Part shown: positions 56,965-64,000 of the stretch, piece after piece | Layout of the letters: the number at the start of each line of letters is the position of its first letter | Position numbering within the stretch: the stretch's first letter is position 1 | The notes under the pieces: generated by a model | What the model was told of the DNA's origin: nothing | The model's input: the letters and a program-made list of their open reading frames with translations, nothing else | The model's database searches: none | Made by a program: the position numbers and the translations under genes | NCBI GenBank assembly: GCA_965200505.1 | Contig: OZ241343.1 | Span: 62,001-126,000 of the forward strand | Direction of reading: 5' to 3' | DNA from: VXNE01 sp965200505 | GTDB lineage: Bacteria; Pseudomonadota; Gammaproteobacteria; Pseudomonadales; Azotimanducaceae | Length of the DNA stretch: 64,000 bases

Positions 56965-57780
56965 TCAATCCGCACCGCCCCGTGCCCTCAGTTCGGCCTC
57001 CAATTCGGCGACGCGTGCCAGCGCCGCGTCCGCGCGCCGTTCCGACTCATCCAAGGTGCGCAGGAACTCGCCGGCCACCGGATCGAAGAAGCGCAGCAGC
57101 CCTTCGCGGACGCATAGCTCCAGACCCAGCGCCTCGCTCGGCAGGCGACCCGCGGCGTTGGCCCGCACCCGCACGTACTCGCCGGCCCGCAGCCGGTAGC
57201 CGATCAACGGCCCGCCCAACAGGGCGCCCGTCTCGTCGCGCAGGCGGGCGCCGGTCTCGTCGAACATCCAATACTCCGGCACCCCGAGGCGACGGTAGAG
57301 GATGCGCTTGTCCACCAAGTCCCGCCGCTCGCTCGACGGCGACAGGTCCTCCAGCACGAAGTCCGGCAGCGGGTGCTCCCACAGCTTGTACGAGTTCCAG
57401 GACAAGTCCTCCGCCGCCCGCAGCGCCACGAACAGGTCCGGCGACACCGTCTTGTGCCGCTGGCCCTCCATGTAGTGCATCGAGGTGTCCGCGACCTCCA
57501 CGCCCCCGCGGCCCCGGAAGTGGCGCTTCAGCACCGTCGAGCAAACCGACAGCCGGTCGGAGTGCCGCGGGTTCTGCGACATGGAATCGGCGATCAGGTA
57601 GCCGTCGTCGTCGAGGACGACCGGCGGCATCGGCACGTAGTCCCATGGCTCGCGGGCCGCGGCGCCCAAGGGCGGCGGGGCAACGTCGGCTGGGCGGGCC
57701 ACTTCGCGCCACGCGGGCGCGGCGGGTTCGGGCCCCGCCGCCAATGGCGGGGCTGCCTGGGCTTGGGGCTGCGTGGCCAT
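56965..57780 (-). CDS. Uma2 family (DUF820) putative endonuclease with coiled-coil tail
   Basis: A 271-residue protein: a Pro/Ala-rich N-terminal stretch (1-50), a Uma2 PD-(D/E)XK-like core (VSPDLFVAL, then DFVLEDLSPSSERRD and GVPEYWMFD), and a C-terminal coiled coil (about 245-271, RRADAALARVAELEAELR). The normal E-x-K position reads E-D-L, so catalysis is uncertain. Uma2 genes are abundant in cyanobacteria and some environmental bacteria, often mobile; their role is unknown. The ATG at 57780 was chosen because upstream codons are Arg/Met-rich. Confidence 0.75.
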   Translation of the reverse strand: MATQPQAQAAPPLAAGPEPAAPAWREVARPADVAPPPLGAAAREPWDYVPMPPVVLDDDGYLIADSMSQNPRHSDRLSVCSTVLKRHFRGRGGVEVADTSMHYMEGQRHKTVSPDLFVALRAAEDLSWNSYKLWEHPLPDFVLEDLSPSSERRDLVDKRILYRRLGVPEYWMFDETGARLRDETGALLGGPLIGYRLRAGEYVRVRANAAGRLPSEALGLELCVREGLLRFFDPVAGEFLRTLDESERRADAALARVAELEAELRARGGAD

Positions 57781-58001
57781 GCTTGGAACGATACCACCGT
57801 CCGCGCGCTCTGGGGACATCATCCGCCCCATCATGGCCGCGCGGCCGGCCGGCGTCTGTGCGCGAAGTCGCATTTGGCGGTGGGAGAACGCCCCGCCGGG
57901 CCGTGCGAACCCGGCCAGAAGGCGGCCCCCGAACCCAAACTTCGCCTCAATACGGTGTTTGCGGCTCGGCTCGTCGCCACCGTTGGCTCAGACCTCCCTC
58001 C

Positions 58002-58211
58002 CTAACCGTCGTGCCCGCGCCGCTTGAGCTCCGCCTTGATCGCCTTGGCGACGCGCCGCAGCTCCCCGGCGGCGGCCCGTTCCGCCAGCGCCCAGACATC
58101 CCCGTCGCCGGCGAGGCGCGCCGCGTTCTCCGTGGCCACATGCAAATCCGCCCGCACCTGTTCGAGCCTGCGCTGCAGTTCCGCGCTGGCGATGGCGCGC
58201 CATTCCGTCAT
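58002..58211 (-). CDS. Small hypothetical helical protein
   Basis: A possible 69-residue protein (MTEWRAIASAELQRRLEQV ...), predicted almost wholly helical with alternating charged and Ala-rich heptads and a basic end (AIKAELKRRG). No family is recognised. The ATG at 58211 is divergent from the gene at 58268. The frame has plausible codon use but no homology evidence, so it may not be real. Confidence 0.4.
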   Translation of the reverse strand: MTEWRAIASAELQRRLEQVRADLHVATENAARLAGDGDVWALAERAAAGELRRVAKAIKAELKRRGHDG

Positions 58212-58267
58212 GGCCGCGCCCCGCCGCCGGCTATCATGCCCACACGACACAGTGTGCGGAGGCGACG

Positions 58268-58741
58268 ATGAGGTTTCTCAAATGGCTCGGCGTGGCGCTC
58301 GGCGCGGTGATCCTCGTGCTGGCGCTCCTTTACCTGCTGCGCACAGACCCGGTGGCGATGCTGGCCGGCAAGCGCCTGAGCGGCGTGGAGCAGCCCTATC
58401 CGGGGGACTGGAACAGTTGCAATGACCATCCCACCATCGCCGTGGAGACGCGCCCCGAAGCACCCCACTCCGTCACCACCGTGTGCGTGGTGCTCGATGG
58501 CGAGCTCATCATTCCGGCGATGGAGGGCGGCACCAAGCAGTGGACGGCCAATGTCGTCGCTGATCCGCGCATCCGCGTGAAGATCGGCGACGCCGTGTAT
58601 CCAGCGCTGGCGCATCGCGCCCATGACATCCCCATGGCGGACTTCGTGGCGGCGGCACGGGCAAAGTATCCGCAAATGGCCGGCGACCGGGATGGCGACG
58701 CCCCCCAAGACGTCTGGCTCTTCCGCGTTTCGCCGCGCTGA
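58268..58741 (+). CDS. Membrane-anchored protein with possible PNPOx/deazaflavin-reductase-like domain
   Basis: A 157-residue protein with one N-terminal transmembrane helix (WLGVALGAVILVLALLYLL), probably an anchor, then a soluble domain. The soluble part reads like a split-barrel flavin-binding protein (CVVLDGELIIPAMEGGTKQW, then a strand VADPRIRVKIGDAVYPALA). A GGAGG site lies seven bases before the ATG. The similarity is by eye only, and a cofactor is not proven. It converges on argH, with 13 bp between the stops. Confidence 0.6.
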   Translation: MRFLKWLGVALGAVILVLALLYLLRTDPVAMLAGKRLSGVEQPYPGDWNSCNDHPTIAVETRPEAPHSVTTVCVVLDGELIIPAMEGGTKQWTANVVADPRIRVKIGDAVYPALAHRAHDIPMADFVAAARAKYPQMAGDRDGDAPQDVWLFRVSPR

Positions 58742-58754
58742 GCCCACGCCGGCG

Positions 58755-60149
58755 TCAGGCGTCATCGTCGGCGAGGCGCCGCCGCGCCTCGGTCACCGCG
58801 GCCAGCACCCGCGTCGGCGCCGTCCCACCCAGGTGATCGCGCCCTGCAAGGGAGCCCGCTAAGGTGAGGGCGGCGTAAACGTCCGGCTCAATGGCCGCAT
58901 CGAAGCCCTTGAGGGCCTCCAACGGCACCTCGGAAAGCGAAATGCCGGCCGCTTGGGCATGGCGCACCGCTTCGCCCACCGCCCGGTGGGCGTCCCGAAA
59001 CGGCCGGCCCTTGCACACCAAGTAATCCGCCAAGTCCGTGGCGGTGGCGTAGCCCGCTTCCGCGGCGGCGCTCAAGGCCGCCGCATTGGGACGCATGGCC
59101 GCCACGATGTCGCGCATGGCCGTGAGGCATGCCCGCAACGTGTCCGCGGTGTCGAAGACCGGCTCCTTGTCTTCCTGATTGTCCTTGTTGTACGCCAGCG
59201 GCTGGCCCTTCATCAGCGTCAGCAAGGCCATCAGGTGGCCGAACACGCGCCCTGCCTTGCCGCGCACCAGCTCCGGCACGTCCGGGTTCTTCTTCTGCGG
59301 CATGATGCTCGAACCGGTGCAGAACGCATCCGGCAACTCGACGAAACCGAAGCGTTCGGACGCCCACAGCACCAGTTCCTCGCACCAACGCGAGAGGTGC
59401 GTCGCCGTGATGGCGGCGCTCGCACAGAACTCGATGGCGAAATCCCGATCACTCACGGCATCCAGCGAGTTCGCCGCCACGCCATCGAAACCGAGCGCCT
59501 GTGCGGTGGCTTCACGGTCGATGGGAAAGGTGGTGCCGGCCAGGGCCGCGGCGCCGAGCGGCGACACGTTGACACGCTTGCGGCAATCGCGAAACCGCGC
59601 CCGATCCCGATGCGCCATCTCGAACCACGCCAGCAGGTGGTGCCCGAACGTGACCGGCTGCGCCGTCTGCAGATGCGTGAAGCCGGGCATCGGCGCCGCG
59701 GCGTGGCGTTCGGCCAAATCGATGAGCCGCGCCATCAGCTCGTTCAACAGGTGGATGATGGCGTCGATTTCGTCGCGCAGGTAGAGGCGCAGATCCGTCG
59801 CCACCTGATCGTTGCGCGAGCGGGCCGTGTGCAGCTTCTTGCCTGCCGGCCCAACGAGCTCCGTCAACCGCGCCTCGATGTTCATGTGAACGTCTTCCAA
59901 GGCGACGTCCCACTGGAAGTGCCCGCCCTCAATCTCTTCGCGCACCATCTCCAAGCCACCGATGATGGCGTCGCGTTCCTCCGCATTGAGCACGCCCACC
60001 TCGGCCAGCATCCGCGCATGGGCGATGGAGGCGGCGATGTCGTGGCGATGGAGCCGCTGGTCGAAGCTGACGGACGCGGTGAATCGCTCCACGAACGCAT
60101 CCGTCGGCGTTGCGAAGCGGCCGCGCAGCAGGTCGTTGGGCTTGGTCAT
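58755..60149 (-). CDS. argH: Argininosuccinate lyase
   Basis: A 464-residue fumarase-superfamily enzyme that splits argininosuccinate to arginine and fumarate. It has HARMLAEVGVL near the N-terminus, LHTARSRNDQVATD, MPGFTHLQTAQPVTFGH and the signature GSSIMPQKKNPD. The ATG at 60149 gives MTKPNDLLRGRF. A much longer open frame continues upstream to 62936 but is antisense to hemC-hemD-hemX and was discarded. It is divergent from hemC, the usual order in pseudomonad-like species. Confidence 0.97.
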   Translation of the reverse strand: MTKPNDLLRGRFATPTDAFVERFTASVSFDQRLHRHDIAASIAHARMLAEVGVLNAEERDAIIGGLEMVREEIEGGHFQWDVALEDVHMNIEARLTELVGPAGKKLHTARSRNDQVATDLRLYLRDEIDAIIHLLNELMARLIDLAERHAAAPMPGFTHLQTAQPVTFGHHLLAWFEMAHRDRARFRDCRKRVNVSPLGAAALAGTTFPIDREATAQALGFDGVAANSLDAVSDRDFAIEFCASAAITATHLSRWCEELVLWASERFGFVELPDAFCTGSSIMPQKKNPDVPELVRGKAGRVFGHLMALLTLMKGQPLAYNKDNQEDKEPVFDTADTLRACLTAMRDIVAAMRPNAAALSAAAEAGYATATDLADYLVCKGRPFRDAHRAVGEAVRHAQAAGISLSEVPLEALKGFDAAIEPDVYAALTLAGSLAGRDHLGGTAPTRVLAAVTEARRRLADDDA

Positions 60150-60204
60150 GGGATCTGGCCGGGAAGCACCCGCATATACTGGCACTTTCCGCGCCAATGC
60201 TCTA

Positions 60205-61113
60205 ATGCCGGAAGATCTGGTCATCGCAACGCGCGCCAGCCCGCTGGCGCTGGCCCAAGCGGAAGCCGTGCGCGCCCTGTTGGCGGCGCAGGGCGTCCGG
60301 ACCACCCTGCTGCGCCTCACCAGCGAGGGCGACGAACGCCTCGATGCGCCACTGGCGGCGGCCGGTGGCAAGGGGCTCTTTGTGAAGGCGCTTGAAGCGG
60401 CGCTCATGGACGGACGGGCACACTTGGCGGCGCACAGCATGAAGGACGTGCCGGGCCAGCTACCGGAGGGCTTCCGCGTCACCACCGTGGGTACCCGCGC
60501 CGACCCCCGCGATGCGCTGGTGGCAAGCGGAGGCGGGACTTTCGACACCCTGCCCGACGGCGCGCGCATCGGCACCTCGAGCTTGCGGCGGACCGCCTTC
60601 CTGCACTTGGCGCGGCCCGATCTCCGATTCGCGCCGGTGCGCGGCAACGTGGGCACACGCCTCGCCAAGCTCGACGCCGGCGACTTCGACGCCTTGGTGT
60701 TGGCCTGCGCGGGGCTCGACCGCCTGGGCCTCGAACGCCGGGTGGCCGAGCGCCTGAGCCCCACCTTGAGCCTGCCGGCTGCCGGGCAAGGCGCTTTGGC
60801 AGTCGAACACGTCGCCGAGCGCACCGACCTGCAGGCGCTCTTGGCGGCCGCCGCGGAGCCGGACACCGAACTCGCCGTGACCGCGGAACGCGCCGTGGTG
60901 CGCGCCCTCGGCGTCGATTGCACGGCGCCGTTAGGCACCCATGCCACCGTGCGTGGGCGGCGCATCACGTTGTGCGTGACGCTCGCGGCCCCGGATGCGC
61001 AACGCGCCCTGCAGGTGGCCATGACGGGCGAGCAACCTGAGGCCCTTGGCCAGCGCGCCGCGGACGCCTTGGCGGCGCTGGGCGCTGAAGCTCTCTTGAC
61101 CGGCGACGCTTGA
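60205..61113 (+). CDS. hemC: Hydroxymethylbilane synthase (porphobilinogen deaminase)
   Basis: A 302-residue enzyme joining four porphobilinogens. It starts MPEDLVIATRASPLALAQA and has KGLFVKALEAALMDGRAHLAAHSMKDVP, GTSSLRRTAFL and the dipyrromethane-cofactor cysteine in ALGVDCTAPLGTHA. The ATG at 60205 is in the 55-bp gap from argH; TATACT at 60175-60180 could be a -10. It is followed by hemD after 3 bp. Confidence 0.96.
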   Translation: MPEDLVIATRASPLALAQAEAVRALLAAQGVRTTLLRLTSEGDERLDAPLAAAGGKGLFVKALEAALMDGRAHLAAHSMKDVPGQLPEGFRVTTVGTRADPRDALVASGGGTFDTLPDGARIGTSSLRRTAFLHLARPDLRFAPVRGNVGTRLAKLDAGDFDALVLACAGLDRLGLERRVAERLSPTLSLPAAGQGALAVEHVAERTDLQALLAAAAEPDTELAVTAERAVVRALGVDCTAPLGTHATVRGRRITLCVTLAAPDAQRALQVAMTGEQPEALGQRAADALAALGAEALLTGDA

Positions 61114-61116
61114 GCC

Positions 61117-61824
61117 ATGCGCGTGTGGGTGACGCGAACGGAACCAGGCGGCAGCCGCTTGGCGGCCGCCCTCAAGACCGCCGGGCACACGGTGTGGCTA
61201 CACCCGACACTCGACATTGAGTGCTTGGCGACGCCGCTGCCGCCGGGGGCCTTCGCCCTTACCGTGTTCCTCTCCGAACATGCGGTGGCCGGCGCGTTTG
61301 CCAACGGCTGGACGCCCGGCCCTGCCATCGCCATCGGCGCGGCCACCGGCGCCGCCTTGTCGCGCCGCGGCGTCGCGCCCCGCATCCCCGCCGCGGCCAC
61401 CACCGAGGGCATCATCGACATGCTCACCGAGACACTGCCCTGCACGACCAAGCAGGCTGGCGACGACCGTGTGCTGATCGCCGCCGGCCAAGGCGGACGC
61501 GACACCTTGGTGACGTGGCTTGCCCAATCCGGGCACCGCGCCGTGAAGTGGCCGTTGTATCGCCGTGTGCCGCGGCGCGGCGCCGTGCCGACGGACGCCG
61601 CCATCGAGGCCATTGTCGTCGGCAGCATCGCCGGTTTGCAGGCCATGGCGAAGCTGTGGTTTGCTTCCAAGCGAAGCGTGGCGATCGCGGTCGTGGCGCC
61701 ATCGCGGCGGGTGGCGAACGCGGCGCGCACACTCGGTTTCACCCGCGTCCTCACCGCCGCCGGGGCGGACGCGGCGGCGACGCTTGCGGCGTTGCGCCAA
61801 ACGTCGAGCGAGGAACGAAGTTGA
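61117..61824 (+). CDS. hemD: Uroporphyrinogen-III synthase
   Basis: A 235-residue cyclase that inverts ring D of hydroxymethylbilane. HemD proteins diverge strongly; visible features are VWVTRTEPGGSRLAAALKTAGH at the start, a two-lobe layout with VLIAAGQGGRDTLVTWLAQSGH and KWPLYRR. Position between hemC and hemX fixes the assignment. The stop is overlapped by the hemX TTG (TTGA). Confidence 0.9.
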   Translation: MRVWVTRTEPGGSRLAAALKTAGHTVWLHPTLDIECLATPLPPGAFALTVFLSEHAVAGAFANGWTPGPAIAIGAATGAALSRRGVAPRIPAAATTEGIIDMLTETLPCTTKQAGDDRVLIAAGQGGRDTLVTWLAQSGHRAVKWPLYRRVPRRGAVPTDAAIEAIVVGSIAGLQAMAKLWFASKRSVAIAVVAPSRRVANAARTLGFTRVLTAAGADAAATLAALRQTSSEERS

Positions 61825-62939
61825 CCGACGCCGAAGCCACCCCCGAACCCGCGGCCACGAAGCCCCCGGCACGGCGCGGACGCGGCCTTGCGGCGTTCGC
61901 CTTGCTGCTGGCGCTGGCCGCGGCCGGGGCCGCCGGTTACGCGGTGTGGCGCATCGAGTTCGCCAACCCCACCGAAGCCCGCCTGACAAGCGAGGCCACG
62001 CGCCTGCAACGCGCCATCGGGCGGGCGCGGGCCGCCGCCAGCGATGCGCTCTCCGAACACCATGCATCGCTCGCGGACACGCTCGAGTCGCAGCGGCAAG
62101 CCATCGACGACGTGCGCGGCGAGGTGGCCGAAGCGCTGGTGGCGCGCCGCCACGAAGAGCCGCCGGACGCCCGTGATTGGCGGCTCGCCGAAGCCGAGTA
62201 TCTGCTGCGCATCGCCAACGGACGCCTGTTGATGGAGCGGGACGTGGCGGCCGCGCGGCAGTTGCTCGCCGCCGCGGACGCGCTGCTGGTGGAGCTGGAC
62301 GACTTCGCCCTCCATGAGGTTCGCGCCGTCCTGGCCGCCGAGCAGCTCGCCCTCGCGCAAACGTCCCCGGCGGACAGCCAGACCGAGTTCCTGCGTTTGG
62401 AAGCGGTGAAGGACGCCCTCGCCGGGCTGCCGACCAAGACGCCGGCGAGTTTCCGGGCCACACGGCAATCCCCGGCATCGGCAACGGACGCCCAAGGCGA
62501 CGCACCCGCGGCGCCGCCCACGGTTTGGCGCCAGTTGCGGGATCGCTTCGCCGGCCTCTTTGAGTATCGAACACGGGCGAGCATCCCGCCACGCCCGCTG
62601 TTGCGCCCCAATGAAGCGCTGTACCTGGAATTGAACTTGCGGCTCGCCCTCGAACGCGCGCAGCTTGGGGCGCTGCGGGGCGACCAGACGCTCTACGCCG
62701 CCAGCTTGGCGTCCGCCCGGCGCTGGCTCACGGACTATGTGGACATGGAAGACCCGGCCGCCCAAGCCATCGCCGCGGAACTCACGCCGCGCATGGACAT
62801 CGAAGCGCCGCTGCCGGACATCTCCCGCTCCCTCGCCCTGCTGCGGAAAGTCACCCGCGCACCGGCGCCCGAGCCCGCCACCAGCGCACCGCCCCCCGCC
62901 GCCGGCGAACCCGCGTCGCCACCGCGGCCAAGCCAATGA
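61821..62939 (+). CDS. hemX: HemX-like membrane protein (uroporphyrinogen-III C-methyltransferase family name)
   Basis: About 372 residues: a Pro/Ala-rich cytosolic start, one transmembrane helix near residues 22-42 (LAAFALLLALAAAGAAGYAVW), a coiled coil (about 48-105) and a helical periplasmic domain (DARDWRLAEAEYLLRIANGRL). Despite the historical family name, it lacks a methyltransferase domain, and its function is unclear. The start is TTG at 61821 with GAGGAAC upstream, overlapping hemD by four bases. It ends by overlapping hemY (ATGA). Confidence 0.88.
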   Translation: MTDAEATPEPAATKPPARRGRGLAAFALLLALAAAGAAGYAVWRIEFANPTEARLTSEATRLQRAIGRARAAASDALSEHHASLADTLESQRQAIDDVRGEVAEALVARRHEEPPDARDWRLAEAEYLLRIANGRLLMERDVAAARQLLAAADALLVELDDFALHEVRAVLAAEQLALAQTSPADSQTEFLRLEAVKDALAGLPTKTPASFRATRQSPASATDAQGDAPAAPPTVWRQLRDRFAGLFEYRTRASIPPRPLLRPNEALYLELNLRLALERAQLGALRGDQTLYAASLASARRWLTDYVDMEDPAAQAIAAELTPRMDIEAPLPDISRSLALLRKVTRAPAPEPATSAPPPAAGEPASPPRPSQ

Positions 62940-64000
62940 GGCTGCGCCTCATCGCGTTCGCGCTGACCGCGTTGGCGGCCGGCGCCCTGCTCGGCTGGCT
63001 GATGCAGCGCGACCCGGGCTATGTGTTCATCTCCTTGGCCAACCGCACGTTGGAGACCAGCGTTTGGTTCGCCCTCGCCAGCCTGCTCGCGCTGTGGGCG
63101 GCGGTGGCGCTCACGGTGGCGCTGCTGCGCCGCGCGCTCTCCGGGCGCTCCCGCATCGCGGCTTGGCGGCACGGGCAGCGCCAGCGCACGGCACAGCGGG
63201 AGACGACGGCCGGCCTCACCGATCTCATAGAGGGGCGCTGGCAAGCCGCAAGGGAAGCCTTGGAAGGCGCGGCCGCGGCCACCGGCACACCCCTCGTCAA
63301 CTACCTGGCAGCGGCACGGGCGGCGCACGAATCCGGTGACGACGCCGGGCGCGACGCCCTCTGCGAGCAGGCCCTCGCCGCGGTGCCCGAGGCCGCCGCG
63401 GCCATCGCCCTGGCTCGCGCGCGGATGCTCGCCGACAAAGGCCATTGGCGCGACTGCCAAGCCGCGCTGGACACCGTCCTCAACCACACGCCGCGCCATT
63501 CCGAGGCGCTGGCGCTCAAGCTCGCTTGCTTCCAGCACCTAAGCGATTGGCAAGGTGTGCTTACCACCGCGGCCCAACTTCAGAAGACCAAAACGGCGGA
63601 TCAGGCGGCCGCCGAAGCCGCCACCATCGAGGCTTGGGGGAAACGCCTTGCGGCGGCGGGCGACGCCCCGGCCGGGGTGCGCGAGGTTTGGCAGGCCATC
63701 CCCCGAAAGCTGCGCCGATTGCCCACCCTCACGCGGCAATACGCGCACGCCCTCGACGCGGCCGGCGACGCGGATGGCGCCGAGGCGACGCTGAAGGCGG
63801 CCCTCAACGCCACTTACGACACCGACCTCGTGGCCAGCTACGGGGCCTTGCGCAGCAGCCGCCCCGCCGAGCAATTGGCGAGCGCCGAACGCTGGCTTGC
63901 GGCACACCCCAACGACCCCGCGTTGGCACTGGCCTTGGGGCGCTTGAGCCTCGCCGCCGGAGAGCGCGACAAGGCGTTCGAGCATTTGGAGGCGAGTTTC
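62936..64000 (+). CDS. hemY: HemY family TPR membrane protein (truncated by window end)
   Basis: 355 residues are visible and the frame is still open at the window end. Two N-terminal transmembrane helices (residues about 3-22 and 43-65) with the family's DPGYVFISLANRTLETS between them are followed by TPR-like helical repeats (WQAAREAL ... YLAAARAAHESGD; LADKGHWRDCQAALD). This HemY is the coproporphyrin-operon TPR protein of proteobacteria, not protoporphyrinogen oxidase. The ATG overlaps the hemX stop by four bases. Confidence 0.9.
   Translation, partial: MRLRLIAFALTALAAGALLGWLMQRDPGYVFISLANRTLETSVWFALASLLALWAAVALTVALLRRALSGRSRIAAWRHGQRQRTAQRETTAGLTDLIEGRWQAAREALEGAAAATGTPLVNYLAAARAAHESGDDAGRDALCEQALAAVPEAAAAIALARARMLADKGHWRDCQAALDTVLNHTPRHSEALALKLACFQHLSDWQGVLTTAAQLQKTKTADQAAAEAATIEAWGKRLAAAGDAPAGVREVWQAIPRKLRRLPTLTRQYAHALDAAGDADGAEATLKAALNATYDTDLVASYGALRSSRPAEQLASAERWLAAHPNDPALALALGRLSLAAGERDKAFEHLEASF

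Noticed and set aside
58755..62936. A single open frame of 1393 codons on the minus strand through argH and antisense to hemC, hemD and hemX
   Set aside because: Only the argH part (58755-60149) has family sequence. The rest is Arg/Ser/Ala-rich shadow caused by high GC in the third-position-biased opposite strand.

Overview
The window looks like chromosomal DNA of a GC-rich gammaproteobacterium. Three blocks have the gene order typical of that class: grpE-dnaK-dnaJ / carA-carB / greA-rlmE-ftsH-glmM-tpiA-secG-tRNA-rimP-nusA-infB-rbfA-truB-rpsO-pnp, recN-bamE-rnfH-ratA-smpB, and argH divergent from hemC-hemD-hemX-hemY. The species cannot be named from the sequence. An hrcA gene ahead of grpE, a phytanoyl-CoA dioxygenase-like gene, a Uma2 gene and several orphan genes suggest an environmental or host-associated lineage rather than an enteric. 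Coding density is very high, with many 1-17 bp overlaps, and TTG starts are common (AAA_14 gene, gspC, glnD, pnp, glmM, carA, hemX).

Region 1 (1-6951) is accessory and metabolic: an ABC exporter tail, a PD-(D/E)XK nuclease convergent with an AAA_14/DUF4143 ATPase that has a palindrome in its promoter, tRNA-Ala(CGC), a PlsC-like acyltransferase, an MBL-fold hydrolase with a VOC protein, and an acyl-CoA synthetase. Region 2 (7025-20090, all minus) reads map-glnD-dapC-dapD-dapE-gspN-gspC-gspD-plsB. It joins lysine/peptidoglycan precursor synthesis, nitrogen sensing, part of a type II secretion system and phospholipid initiation. An orphan membrane-anchored protein (20364-20873) separates it from rpsB-tsf-frr, where pyrH is missing and S2 carries a long Ala/Pro/Thr tail.

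Region 3 (23721-49141, all minus) is the large information-processing block: hrcA-grpE-dnaK-dnaJ-dapB-(membrane protein)-carA-carB-greA-rlmE-ftsH-glmM-tpiA-secG-tRNA-Leu-tRNA-fMet-rimP-nusA-infB-rbfA-truB-rpsO-pnp. It carries two clear intrinsic terminators (42669-42694 and 32102-32124), an initiator-tRNA promoter and a long leader hairpin before pnp.

Region 4 (49259-58741) holds an AAA ATPase and a retropepsin-like protease, then recN-bamE, with a PhyH-family oxygenase and a sodium-dependent transporter interrupting the usual recN-bamE-rnfH-ratA-smpB run, then Uma2 and two small orphans. Region 5 (58755-64000) is argH divergent from hemC-hemD-hemX-hemY (hemY runs off the end).

No CRISPR array, rRNA, insertion sequence or prophage was seen. 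The best candidates for uncharacterised biology are the ATPase/protease pair next to hrcA, the nuclease + AAA_14 pair with its palindromic promoter, and the orphan at 20364. None is proven to be a system.
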